Shown piece by piece: positions 21,000 through 32,249 of a stretch of DNA of 64,000 bases. Every line of letters starts with the position of its first letter. Position 1 is the first letter of the stretch. Below the pieces are notes generated by a model. It was given only the letters and a program-made list of their open reading frames with translations, ran no database searches and was not told the DNA's origin. The stretch comes from Mimachlamys varia (Eukaryota; Mollusca; Bivalvia; Pectinida; Pectinidae), in contig OX392532.1 in NCBI GenBank assembly GCA_947623455.1, positions 30,912,792 to 30,976,791 of the forward strand. The letters are read 5' to 3'. The translations under genes were made by a program, and so were the position numbers.

Positions 21000-21870
21000 A
21001 TCAGACTAGGACCACGTCCGCACTACGTCATCCACGTCCTGTCAGGACGAGATGAGAACCTGGTGAGCGTAGTAATGACGTAGTGAGGACCTGTTAGGCC
21101 GTGACGATGTCTTCATGGACGTGATGGACTTGGCCGAACTTTGAGCATGTTCAAAACAAACGTGGCGAGGACGTGTTCGAATTAGTGTGAACCTGACAAG
21201 GACGCAGTAAGGACAAAGTGAGAACAAATTAGGAGCTTCATGGACGTAGTCCAAGCGTAATGGGGGCGGGAATGTGTTTTGCGAGATTACCACTACGTCC
21301 TCACGGGGTCCTAACTACGTCCTCTCCGCGCTAATAAAGTTCTTACTACGACCCTTCCAGGTTTGAGCCAGGTCCCACTACGACGCTGGAAACCCCACTA
21401 GGTTCTTTCTAAGCTCTTCATGTTTTCACCACGTTTGCATTCGGTCCTCGCTGCGTCTGTTCTAGGTTATGAGCATTTTGTATAAAAACATCAATCTTTC
21501 CCCATCGTTTGATTGCTAGCCAATATTTTTGTGAATGATTTCTTTGTTGGTAGTTTAGGAATGAAAAAGACTGGATTCTAAGCACCGTATCAATATGAAG
21601 CTTGTGCGAGAACGTGATTAGCGCGTGGCAAGAGCGTTGTAGAGTCTTCATGGACGTAGCAAGAACGCAGTATTGACGTACTGAGGACCTGCTTGACCTG
21701 GTAGGAACGTAAAGATACGCGTAATAAGAACGTACTAACAACGTTATTGACGTAGTGAAAACCTGGAAAGGACGTTGCAAGGACGTATAAGGAACATGCA
21801 CACTTTTGACCACGTCCTCACCATGTTCATAAAATTTCATGACTTAATGCGGTCTTGATGGACGTTGCCA
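21000..21870. repeat. ACGT-rich degenerate array with orientation switches (copy A)
   Basis: Short motifs of the type 'ggacgtagtgaggac' recur irregularly at 21030-21260 and 21640-21790. Their reverse complements ('actacgtcctc') occur at 21285-21450 and near 21810. The array is much richer in ACGT/CpG than its surroundings. Long open frames across it are by-products of the repeat. Confidence 0.6.
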
Positions 21871-22510
21871 TATTGTGATGGGGCCTAAAGTACCTTAATA
21901 TCCTCCTGAAAAAGACGGAGCAAATGAAAATGGAAAACATTCAAAGGCATGACCTACACCGTGTGCAGCCCCACAGTTGAGAATGTGGTATTGAGTGACA
22001 AGGGGAGTCGGTTTCGAGGCGGCAAGAAGAGCAACACGGCTAGCAAAATTACTTATATCTTTTTCTAAACATATTTATTTTACTTAAAATGATGTTCACG
22101 GGTTGCGAGAATGTTACTGTGATTTCAATGTCCAAAATATCCAGTGCAACTCACTGTGGAATGTGCAAACACTCGTGGACAGGTTCAATACCCATGCTGA
22201 ATTCGCTATGCATGCGAGTATTTTCCTAAAAGATTTCTGTGTAACATGTTTGTAGAATATGATTTCCACACCTAAGGAAGAGGATAAGTGTTGCTTGACA
22301 TAATTCAAATATAAGATTTATTATAGTATCGCTTTTAAGCAGTAAAATGTGATTTTAATCCAAAAGAATCCATGAGAGTATTGGGGTTACGGTTCAGGAG
22401 AGCAGTGGGGTTTCGACAATATGCATGAAAATGCCTTATGTAGACCTACATTGATATTGATTCATCTCGCAATTACTGGTATAGGTGTCTCAACAATTTA
22501 TGTAGTAGAT
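21871..22510. other. duplicated spacer, no gene seen (copy A)
   Basis: Nearly identical to about 30390-31005 of copy B. No coding or RNA signal recognised. Confidence 0.4.
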
Positions 22511-22514
22511 TTTT

Positions 22515-22870
22515 TAAGAGAATACCGAAGCGTCAACAAAACCATAATCTGAACTTAAAATCGGGGCAAACTCAAAATCAAACATTGGGCAAAATATGAA
22601 AAAAGAACGATTTACATGGAGACCCTTGTAACGGTACAAGAGATATACAAGACCAGGTGTTCCGGAAGAGTAAGCGTATTTTGCTTCATCGACGACACCC
22701 GCCATGTAAATCTTGGTCACATCCTTGTAAACATCAAGTCCTCAAAATGAGAACCGAGTCAGCATTGTCGATCACACCAAGTAAACATACTAACGAGCAT
22801 ACGCAAAAACGTCCATCTTCACATCACGGAAAGAATATTTCTTAATGGGATAACTCTCGATATCCAAAGT
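22515..22870 (-). mobile_element. retroelement tail repeat, minus orientation
   Basis: The reverse complement reads the common tail: 'cgtttttg..', 'gatgtgaccaagatttacat', 'ggcgggtgtcgtcgatgaag', 'tccggaacacctggt', 'aatcttttttcatattttgcc'. It encodes the recurring peptide IYMAGVVDEAKDAY-like without a complete ORF. One of about 20 copies in the window. Confidence 0.7.
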
Positions 22871-22942
22871 AAGCCCTAGAATAACGAATCAACTACGACA
22901 TGTTAACAACATAGGTCGGAGAAGTAGGGATATTACTATCAA

Positions 22943-23465
22943 TTGTGGGCGGATTGGTCGAGTGGTTAATTGGTCGAGTGGTTAACACTCCGGCCTTCCA
23001 TGCAGGCGGCCGGGGTTCGATCCCCGTAATCGTCATACGCATGGAACATTCAGAGAAAGTGTTTTTCTCCTGCCCACACAACTCCAACAACCCAGGTGGA
23101 GTATAAAATGGTCTGGGGTGGATGTTGCAGTATCTGTGATGTAGCATTCAAGTGTGGTGGCACTATAAAAGATGCCGTTGGAAACACGGTCCCACTACAA
23201 ACAGAACACAATTCATCTCCAGCACACACGCATACATACACACACACATATGGAGATATTAGCCAGTTGGTATAGGACAAGTAGTTAGCGCCCGATAAGG
23301 CAGCTCCTGCGAACTCCTCAGAATTGTATATGATAGAACTGTATGTGTTAATTGTATTAATTGTATAAGAATTGTATATCTATGTACTGTAAAGCGCTTT
23401 AGAGTGGCTTATGTTAGCTAAATAGGGCGCTATATCAAATATTGTATATTATTATTATTATTATT
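22943..23465 (+). mobile_element. tRNA-derived SINE with duplicated A-box region (present only in copy A)
   Basis: The head is tRNA-like: 'tggtcgagtggttaacac' (A box), 'ggccttccatgcaggc' (anticodon-arm-like) and 'ggggttcgatcccc' (B box). A 16-bp segment containing the A box is duplicated (22953-22968, 22969-22984). The body is shared with 49131-49625, and the tail 'tgtaaagcgctttagag', 'agggcgctatat' ends in (ATT)n. Copy B has the empty site 'ctatcaagaaatgg' near 31420. Confidence 0.85.
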
Positions 23466-23521
23466 AAGAAATGGAAAGTTCACTTTAGGAAAATTGAAAT
23501 CATCAGGTTTATCGTATAAAA

Positions 23522-23800
23522 ATGGAGATAACCGAAACATCAACAAAACCAAAATCCGAACTCAATCTCGGTTACATTCAAGTTTACATGTCGCAGTTGA
23601 TTCGTTATTCTAGGGCTTGCTCTGAATATCGCGATTTTTGTGATAGATATCAACTGCTGACGAACAAACTTACGGCACAGGGATTCGAGAAATGCAGGTT
23701 GATGCAGACTATGGGCACGTTTTATGGTCGCCATCTTGATATCATCGAGAAATATCCTGTATCTTTGTGTGAAATGAAGATGGACGTTTTAGAGTTTGCT
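23522..23800 (+). pseudogene. reverse-transcriptase-derived fragment of a retroelement (copy A)
   Basis: It contains YMSQLIRYSRACSEY, LLTNKLTAQGF and FYGRHLDIIEKY, a block downstream of the RT palm region in a retroelement family whose fuller copy lies at 63396-63880. The first 20 codons come from an antisense tail fragment joined at about 23575. It is a rearranged remnant followed by a tail repeat (about 23800-24050), not a gene. Confidence 0.7.
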
Positions 23801-24064
23801 TGTTGGTGTGTTTATTTGTTGTGATGACAATGATGACTCGGTTCTCATTTTGAGGATTGATGCTTACTTGGATGTGACCAAGATTAACATGGCGGGTGTC
23901 GTCGATGAAGCAGAAGACGCTTACTCTTTCGGAACACCTGGTCCTATTCTCTTGTAAATCTTTCCTTTGTTCCTATTTTGGCCCCTAGTTTAACCGATTT
24001 TAAGTTCGGATTATGGTTTTGTTGACGCTTTGGTATTCTCTGAATTTTTTCAAAACAAGTGATA

Positions 24065-24995
24065 CAGTTGTGGTATCGCACAACGCACCAAAAACTGCGT
24101 GCGTGCATCGTGCATACATCGTGCACGCATCGTTCGCCCATGGTGCGCACAACCGGGCGATCTAAAGATCGTGCGTTTATGTGTGCGATTAAATCGCACA
24201 CACGCACGATTTGGTACAATTGGTCGATACATATTACGGAATGAAAAACATATGGAACCCTATTGTCCAAAAACTATTTAAATTCGCATCATATTTATTG
24301 GGATTATGTCAATTTAACAATATACAGTAAACAGTATTACAGTGATCATAAGACAGCCAAGTGCGGGTTAAGCTAACAGGTATCAGAATATGTAAATAAC
24401 ATGCCGGAGTTTTACCTGTCCCGTGTGCGGCGATACGCTACGACAGCCATTACTGAGCGACCGTTATGAAAACAAACTGGACTCTAATAATCAGTTATTT
24501 GAAAAACCCTCTCCTCCCCAACACTTTACCTGTGTTTTCACACCTAGGCGAGTGTTGTAAGTGCCCCGGGCCAGAGATATCTACATATATTGGCCATGTA
24601 CAAGTACAGTTTATAACTTGGTAAAACTGGCAATATTTACTTGAATGAGAACTTGTCAATATGAGTTGAAAGTTTACATACATGTGTCTATTTGGTTTGT
24701 TTCTAAAACTACAGAAAGACTATTATTAATTTTTAGAATATTAACTATCAGTTAATGTAAATAGTTAAAATATAGAAATATGTTTAAAACAACTAGCGCG
24801 AAACCGTATATATTGTTAAACCATTGCTAAATTTACATCAACCACGATTGTCATCGCACAATGTTAGTCTATCGTGCGCCCACATGTGCGTTAGAAATAA
24901 TCGCCCAGGATCGCATCGTTCGCACATCGTGCATACACCGTTCGCCCATCGTGCGCCCACCGCACATCGTGTAACGTTGTGCGATCCCACAACTG
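24065..24995. mobile_element. 931-bp non-autonomous TIR element, TA target duplication (copy A only)
   Basis: The ends are CAGTTGTGGTATCGCACAAC and the inverted GTTGTGCGATCCCACAACTG, with one mismatch over 21 bp. TA flanks both sides, and copy B has the uninterrupted site 'gtgatatatgc' at about 32041. Subterminal repeats such as 'catcgtgcatacat' and 'ttcgcccat' occur at both ends in the same orientation. No transposase ORF. The TA site suggests Tc1/mariner-type mobilisation (inference). Confidence 0.9.
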
Positions 24996-24999
24996 TATA

Positions 25000-25270
25000 T
25001 GCACACTCAAAAACGTTCATCTTCATATCACTTAAAGGTACAGAATAATTCTCAATGAGACAAAATGGCGACCATAAGACTTGCCCATAGTTCTGATCAA
25101 CCTGCATCTCTCGAATCCTAGTGTTGTTAGTTTGTTTGTCATCAGTCGACATCGATCACGAAAATCATGAGAGATGCAGGCTGATCAGAACTATGGGCAA
25201 GTTTTATGGTCGCCATCTTTGTCTCATTGTGAATATTCTGTATCTTTAAGTGATATGAAGATGGACGTTT
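25000..25270. repeat. inverted repeat made of head-to-head retroelement fragments
   Basis: 'aaacgttcatcttcatatca' through 'cctgcatctctcg' is mirrored by 'gagagatgcagg' through 'tgatatgaagatggacgttt'. The same structure is in copy B at about 32050-32320. Confidence 0.75.
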
Positions 25271-26522
25271 TTGAGTATGCTCATTAGTGTGTTTACTTGT
25301 TGTGATTGACAATGATATTCGGTTCTCGTTTTGGGATTTACATGGCGGATGTCGTCGATGAAGCAGAAGACGCTTTCTCTTCCGGAATTCCTGGTCTTAT
25401 TCTCTTGTACTTTTACAAGGATTTCCATTTTAATCTTTCCTTTGTTCATATTTTGCCCCTGGTTTAATCGATTTTGAGTTTGAATTATGATTTTGTTAAC
25501 CCTTGGGTATTCTCTTTATTTATTTTCACAAAGTATGTTACACTGCCACATTAATTCTATCGTCGTCCGCCTTTCTTGGAAAAGAAAGCTCTCATATAGA
25601 AAGACCTAAGGCGTTCTGTCAGTTTTGTATGAATAATTTTGCTTGCCTTGTTTCTCCCCTTGTCCCTCAATACCACATCTCCAACTATGAGGTTGCAAAC
25701 TGTGACCTACAAGGCAACATGAACTGGGCTACATGCGTGTGAAAAACACACATTTCCCATGCCATCCTTTTAGTTTAATCACGTTGCACTCGCGTATCGA
25801 CCACGTGAAACATACCTACCTGTCAAAAAACATTATCCCATGCTCTACGACAATAACCGTGTGATGGTCGCCATCTTTGTCCCATTGGGAATTATTCTGT
25901 ATCTGTGTGTGATATGAAGATGGACGTTTTTGAGTATGCTTATTAGTGTGTTTACTTGTTGTGATTGACAATGATATTCGGTTCTCGTTTTGGGATTTAC
26001 ATGGCGGATGTTGTCGATGAAGCAGAAGACGCTTTCTCTTCCGGAATTCCTGGTCTTATTCTCTTGTACTTTTACAAGGGGTTCCATGTTAATCTTTCCT
26101 TTGTTCATATTTTGCCCCTGGTTTAATCGATTTTGAGTTTGAATTATGATTTTGTTAACCCTTGGGTATTCTCTTTATTTATTTTCACAAAGTATGTTAC
26201 ACTGCCATATTAATTCTATCGTCGTCCGCCTTTCTTGGAAAAGAAAGCTCTCATATAGAAAGACCTAAGGCGTTCTGTCAGTTTTGTATGAATAATTTTG
26301 CTTGCCTTGTTTCTCCCCCTGTCCCCCAATACCACATCCCCAACTGTGAGGTTGCAAACGGTGACCTACAAGGCAACATGGACTGAAGGCTACATGCTTG
26401 TGAAAAACACACATTTCCCATGCCATCCTTTTCGTTTAATCACGTTGCACTCGCGTATCGACCACGTGAAACATACCTACCTGTCAGAAACATTAACCCA
26501 TGCTCTACGACAATAACTGTTT
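25205..26522. repeat. 659-bp tandem duplication inside copy A
   Basis: 25205-25863 and 25864-26522 are near-identical; the period between 'atggacgttttt' at 25261 and 25920 is 659. Each holds a plus-oriented retroelement tail and the segment 'catatagaaagacctaaggc'. Copy B has a single unit (about 32250-32912), so the second was gained in A or lost in B. Confidence 0.85.
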
Positions 26523-27135
26523 GGTGGTCGCCATAAGTATTCTGTATCTGTGTGTGATATGAAGATGTTTATTAGTGGGTTTACTTGTTGTAATTGCCAA
26601 TGCTTTCTCGGTTCTCATTTCGAGGACTTGATATTGATTTGGATGTGACTAAGATTTACTTGGTGGGTGTTGTCGGTGAAGCAGAAGACGCTTACCCTTC
26701 CGGAACACCTGGTTTTATTATCTTGTACTTTTGCAACGGTCCCTATGTGGATCTTTCCCTTTTTCGTATTTTACCCCCAGCTCAATCGATTTTGAGTTCG
26801 AATTTTTGTACGCGGTATTCTCTCTATCTCTCTTTATAAAATATCATCGGTGTATACATAAGTTTCCTTCATTATCCATAAGGTCAATGTTGCTTTGACC
26901 TCATGAAAAGTACCTCCTGGATAACTTACATAAACATATTTAAATACAAGGGGCAAAAAACAAGGGGCAAAATATAAACAAAGGAAAGACCTACATGGAG
27001 ACCCTTGTAAAAGTACAAGAGAGAAAGACCAGGTGTTCCGGAAGAGTAAGCGTCTTCTGATTCGTCGACGACACCCGCCATGTTAATCTTTGTCACATCC
27101 AAGGAAATATTGTAAACAATAAAATGCAACAAAAC
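26523..27135. mobile_element. two retroelement tail repeats in opposite orientation
   Basis: A plus-oriented tail at about 26530-26830 ('tggtgggtgttgtcggtgaa', 'tccggaacacctggt') faces a minus-oriented tail at about 26940-27085. Copy B repeats this at 32912-33485. Confidence 0.7.
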
Positions 27136-27288
27136 CGCTGGACGCCATTTTGTTATGAAAATGACTTAAACACATTCCAACAAACAGGAGGGAAATGATC
27201 ATGTATATTTTAATGTATTGGATTGTAATTAATTATATTAATTGATAACGACATAATTGTTTTTTTCACCCTGTGCATTTTGCGAAAT

Positions 27289-27750
27289 TCTCGAAATTCT
27301 TCGTGTTGGGAGCAGTTTATTTTTCGGATCGATAGCAACAAGGTTATTTCTAATTTGATAAACATTGCCAGACGGGCGTATTTTTCCTGCATCTGAACTT
27401 GGCCAACTTAACTTGCCTAAAATTTCTCCCACACTGGATCTATGTCCATGAGTAAATCGTGCTCTTCTACGTTGGACCATTTCCATCTTATTAATACGGG
27501 TCCCACACGGTACTAGCATATATTCAACTGTTGGCCTGAGTAGAGATTTATATCCCTGCTCTTTTGTATGCCTGGAACTAAATTTTTGGTTTCTGCGGAG
27601 GAGGTTAAGAGTGTTATTGGACTTGTTACAAATGCTGCTATTAAATCCAATAATAGATGAGGCTGACCGTGATTCGAAACAATATCTTTCATGGTATGTA
27701 ATCAATTGATTACAATGCCTACAATTTATACTACGAAAGCTGAAATAGTC
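27289..27750 (-). pseudogene. LINE reverse-transcriptase C-terminal remnant (copy B)
   Basis: Same LINE fragment as at 19592-20230, truncated at its 3' side by the duplication junction. It reads LLRRNQKF, RPTVEYM, INKMEMVQRRRA, LSWPSSDAGK and IRNNLVAIDPKNKLLPTRRIS in a single open frame that runs out into flanking sequence at both ends. Confidence 0.7.
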
Positions 27751-28425
27751 CAGGGGTAATAAATAGAGAATATTACATGGCCATTTCCATATCAGACCTT
27801 GTATCAACCCGAGATCCCAATATCGGCCCGAGGGCCGAAGGCCCAAGGGTCGATATAGGGTCGAGGGTTGATACAAGGCCTGATATCGAAATGACCATGT
27901 CATATTCTATTTATTATATCCGTTGAATTTTGTGACGGTTCATGATGATCTGATTTTGATGGTGTCTATTTTTATGTTCCTTGTTTTGTCATCGTTTGGA
28001 CATTGCCTTAGATAATTCTTACCATTAATAATGGATGAGGACTTATTATTGACCTGTTCCTCTGCATCGGCGTCTTCGTTTATGTCTCTTTTTCTTCTAT
28101 TAATTCATCAAGCTCTAGTATTCTTGATACTATAGGCTCCATAACATTCTCGCCAACATCAACGTCAACATCTGTCCTCCTATCTATTTTCGATTGTTGT
28201 AACGTCATTAACGTCATATGACGTAACGCCAATTTCGTTAGCGGGCTGATACAGTGTATTCGGCCCGCTCAGCAAGCGGGCTGATACAGTGTATTCGGCC
28301 CGCTTAACGAATAATTGCCCATATTGGCCCGGTGAGCTGATATGTACTAAAAACATGCGTATTTATCAAGTATACAATTTCCCTGTATTTTATAGTAAGT
28401 ATATAATAAAATACGTTTATTTTCA
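27751..28425. mobile_element. foldback insertion with nested hairpins (copy B only)
   Basis: A 160-bp palindrome (27757-27916) pairs 'taataaatagaga..acatgg' with 'ccatgt..tctatttatta' and contains 'cggcccgagggcc'. Further right, 28234-28312 contains two direct copies of 'gcgggctgatacagtg..cggcccgct', each itself a GCGGGC/GCCCGC hairpin, enclosed by 'ttcgtta'/'taacgaa'. No ORF. Copy A lacks all of it. Confidence 0.7.
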
Positions 28426-28629
28426 CAAGCACCTATGACCTTTATATGCAATATCGAACTCGGAGGTGGTCAACACCTCACAGCATACATTTAAGGTTAC
28501 ATGGGAAAGCCATATGCCTTTGAAAAACATCCGGAATGCCTCGCACTATTTAAGAAAAAGATCACTCCTCGACGTACTTGAAAAACATATTGATCGAAGC
28601 TATTATTCCAAAACGATGGCACACCCACC

Positions 28630-29445
28630 CACATGCGTTAGTTCAGTAAACTGAAATACACATAATGATCGAAGCTATTATTCCAAAACACTGACACACC
28701 CGTCCACCTGCGTTAGTTCAATAAACAGTAATATACACAATAATCAAAGTTGCTATTTCAAAACACTTACACACCCGTTCACCTGCATTAGTTTAGTAAA
28801 CTAAAATATACACAATTATCGAAGTTGCTATTTCAAAAAACTCGTACACACCCTCCACCGCATTAGTTTAGTAAACTCAAATATACACAATAATCGAAGT
28901 TGTTACTTCAAAACACTCGCACACCCCCTCCACCGCATTAGTTTAGTAAACATAAATATACACAATTATATAAGTTGTTAATTCAAAACACTCACACACC
29001 CGTCCAGCCGCATTAGTTTAGTAAACTGAAATATACCTAATGATAGAAATAGCTATTTCAAAACACTCACACACCCGACCAGCCGCATTAGTTTAGTAAA
29101 CTAAAATATACACAATAATACAAGTTATAATTTTAAAACACTCGCACCCCCCCACCCCCCCACCGCATTAGTTTAGTAAACTAAAATATACACAATAATA
29201 TAATTTGTTATTTCAAAACACCCGCACACCCCCTCCACCGCATTAGTTTAGTAAACTAAAATATACACAATAATATAAGTTGTTATATCAAAACACTCGC
29301 CCCCCCCCCCACCGCATTAGTTAAGTAAACTAAAACATACACAATAATATAAGTTGTTATTTCAAAACACTCGCACACCCCCTCCCCCGCATTAGTTTAG
29401 TAAACTAAAATAAACATAATAATCGAAGTTATTATTCCAGAAACA
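28630..29445. repeat. 75-bp minisatellite, 11 units (copy B)
   Basis: Same unit as at 20560-20930. Eleven starts of '(g/a)ttagtt(t/c)a(g/a)taaac' occur near 28637, 28711, 28786, 28860, 28936, 29012, 29087, 29166, 29240, 29315 and 29388. C-runs appear in several linkers. Confidence 0.85.
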
Positions 29446-29529
29446 CTCACACATTCAAGCCCATAAGAACTTATGATCTGTATATAAAACTTTCAACTAG
29501 GATGTCATCAACACCACCCTTATACCCCC

Positions 29530-30375
29530 ATCAGACTAGGGCCATGTCAGCACTGCGTCCTCCACGTCCTGTCAGGACGAGATGAGAACCTGGTGAGCGT
29601 AGTAATGACGTAGTGAGGACCTGTTAGGTCGTGACGAGGTCTTCATGGACGTGATGGACTTGGCCGAACTTTGAACATGTTCAAAACAAACGTGGCGAGG
29701 ACGTGTTCGAATTAGTGTGACCTGACAAGGACGCAGTAAGGACAAAGTGAGAACAAATTAGGAGCTTCATGGACGTAGTCCAAGCGTAATGGGGGCGCTA
29801 CGGGGTCCTAACTACGTCCTCTCCGCGCTAATAAAGTTCTTACTACGACCCTTCCAGGTTTGAGCCAGGTCCCACTACGACGCTGGAAACCCCACTAGGT
29901 TCTTTCTAGGCTCTTCATGTTTTCACCACGTTTGCATTCGGTCCTCGCTGCGTCTGTGCTAGGTTATGAGCATTTTGTATAAAAACATCAATCTTTCCCC
30001 ATCGTTTGATTGCTAGCCAATATGTTTGTGAATGATTTCTTTGTTGGCAGTTTAGGAATGAAAAAGACTGGATTCTAAGCACCGTATCAATATGAAGCTT
30101 GTGCGAGAACGTGATTAGCGCGTGGCAAGAGCGTTGTAGAGTCTTCATGGACGTAGCAAGAACGCAGTATTGACGTACTGAGGACCTGCCTGACCTGGTA
30201 GGAACGTAAAGATACGCGTAATAAGAACGTACTAACAACGTTATTGACGTAGTGAAAACCTGGAAAAGACGTTGCAAGGACGTATAAGGAACATGCACAC
30301 TTTTGACCACGTCCTCACCATGTTCATCAAAATTTCATGACTTAATGCGGTCTTGATGGACGTTGCCATATTGTG
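29530..30375. repeat. ACGT-rich degenerate array (copy B)
   Basis: Counterpart of 21000-21870, with the same switches of motif orientation and a deletion of about 45 bp after 'gtaatgggggcg' (near 29795). Confidence 0.6.
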
Positions 30376-31009
30376 ATGGGGCCTAAAGCACCTTAAGATC
30401 CTCCTGAAAAAGACGGAGCAAATGAAAATGGAAAACATTCAAAGGCATGACCTACACCTTGTGCAGCCCCACAGTTGAGAATGTGGTATTGAGTGACAAG
30501 GGGAGTCGGTTTCGAGGCGGCAAGAAGAGCAACACGGCTAGCAAAATTACTTATATCTTTTTCTAAACATATTGATTTTACTTAAAATGATGTTCACGGG
30601 TTGCGAGAATGTTACTGTGATTTCAATGTCCAAAATATCCAGTGCAACTCACTGTGGAATGTGCAAACACTCGTGGACAGGGTCAATACCCATGCTGAAT
30701 TCGCTATGCATGCGAGTATTTTCCTAAAAGATTTCTGTGTAACATGTTTGTAGAATATGATTTCCACACCTAAGGAAGAGGATAAGTGTTGCTTGACATA
30801 ATTAAAATATAAGATTTATTATAGTATCGCTTTTTAGCAGTAAAATGTGATTTGAATCCAAAAGAATCCATGAGAGTATTGGGGTTACGGTTCAGGAGAG
30901 CAGTGGGGTTTCGACAATATGCATGAAAATGCCTTATGTAGACCTACATTGATATTGATTTATCTCGCAATTACTGGTATAGGTGTCTCAACAATTTAAG
31001 TAGTAGATT

Positions 31010-31335
31010 TTTTAAGAGAATACCGAAGCGTCAACAAAACTATAATCTGAACTTAAAATCGGGGCAAACTCAAAATCAAACATCGGGCAAAATATGAAAA
31101 AAGAACGATTTACATGGAGACCCTTGTAACGGTACAAGAGATATACAAGACCAGGTGTTCCGGAAGAGTAAGCGTCTTTTGCTTCATCGACGACACCCGC
31201 CATGTAAATCTTGGTCACACCCTTGTAAACATCAAGTCCTCACAATGAGAACCGAGTCAGCATTGTCGATCACACCAAGTAAACATACTAAACGTCCATC
31301 TTCACATCACGGAAAGAATATTTCTTAATGGGACA
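31010..31335 (-). mobile_element. retroelement tail repeat, minus orientation (copy B)
   Basis: Counterpart of 22515-22870; it lacks 15 bp ('cgagcatacgcaaaa' in copy A) near 31290. Confidence 0.7.
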
Positions 31336-31479
31336 ACTTTCGATATCCAAAGTAAGTCCTAGAATAACGAATCAACTACGACATGTTAACAACATAGGTC
31401 GGAGAAGTAGGGATATTACTATCAAGAAATGGAAAGTTCACATTCGGAAAATTGAAATCATCAGGTTTATCGTATAAAA

Positions 31480-32035
31480 ATGGAGATAACCGAAACATCA
31501 ACAAAACCAAAATCCGAACTCAATCTCGGTTACATCCAAGTTTACATGTCGCAGTTGATTCGTTATTCTAGGGCTTGCTCTGAATATCGCGATTTTTGTG
31601 ACAGATATCAACTGCTGACGAACAAACTTACGGCACAGGGATTCGAGAAATGCAGGTTGATGAAGACTATGGGCACGTTTTATGGTCGCCATCTTGATAT
31701 CATCGAGAAATATTCTGTATCTTTGTGTGATATGAAGATGGACGTTTTTGAGTTTGCTTGTTAGTGTGTTTATTTGTTGTGATGACAATGATGACTCGGT
31801 TCTCATTTTGAGGATTGATGCTTACTTGGATGTGACCAAGATTTACATGGCGGGTGTCGTCGATGAAGCAGAAGACGCTTACTCTTTCGGAACACCTGGT
31901 CCTATTCTCTTGTGCTTTCACGTGTGTCTCCATGTAAATCTTTCCTTTGTTCCTATTTTGGCCCCTAGTTTAACCGATTTTAAGTTCGGATTATGGTTTT
32001 GTTGACGCTTTGGTATTCTCTGATTTTTTTTCAAA
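31480..32035 (+). pseudogene. RT-derived fragment plus tail repeat (copy B)
   Basis: Counterpart of 23522-24060. RT-linked block: QLIRYSRACSEY, KLTAQGF, FYGRHLDIIEKY. The tail (31750-32035) contains 28 bp ('gctttcacgtgtgtctccat' and flanks) that copy A has lost between short TGT direct repeats. Confidence 0.7.
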
Positions 32036-32249
32036 ACAAGTGATATATGCACACTCAAAAACGTTCATCTTCATATCACTTAAAGATACAGAATAATTCT
32101 CAATGAGACAAAATGGCGACCATAAGACTTGCCCATAGTTCTGATCAACCTGCATCTCTCGAATCCTAGTGTTGTTAGTTTGTTTGTCATCAGTCGACAT
32201 CGATCACGAAAATCATGAGAGATGCAGGCTGATCAGAACTATGGGCAAG

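Larger units (their letters stand above)
19760..27281. repeat. segmental duplication, copy A (7.5 kb)
   Basis: Colinear with 27289-33669. Shared order: LINE remnant, 75-bp minisatellite, ACGT-rich array, unique spacer, RT fragment, retroelement tails, and the same closing sequence 'caccctgtgcattttgc' (27265-27281 and 33653-33669). Differences are insertions, deletions and repeat number, listed separately. The two copies abut directly, so they arose by tandem duplication. Confidence 0.9.

Noticed and set aside
21418..21840. 140-codon minus-strand frame in the ACGT-rich array
   Set aside because: Composition follows the repeat motif; the copy in the other duplicate differs in length, and there is no splice or homology support.
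23522..23824. Open frame starting MEITETSTKPK as an intact gene
   Set aside because: The first part is antisense retroelement tail and the rest an RT fragment; it is repeated, rearranged, and joined to non-coding tail.
24050..24281. Histidine/arginine-rich small open frames
   Set aside because: They are readings of the 'catcgtgc' subterminal repeats of the 931-bp element on both strands.
27238..27903. 221-codon minus-strand open frame as a gene
   Set aside because: Its middle is the decayed C-terminus of a LINE RT, and both ends run into flanking repeat sequence including the foldback element.
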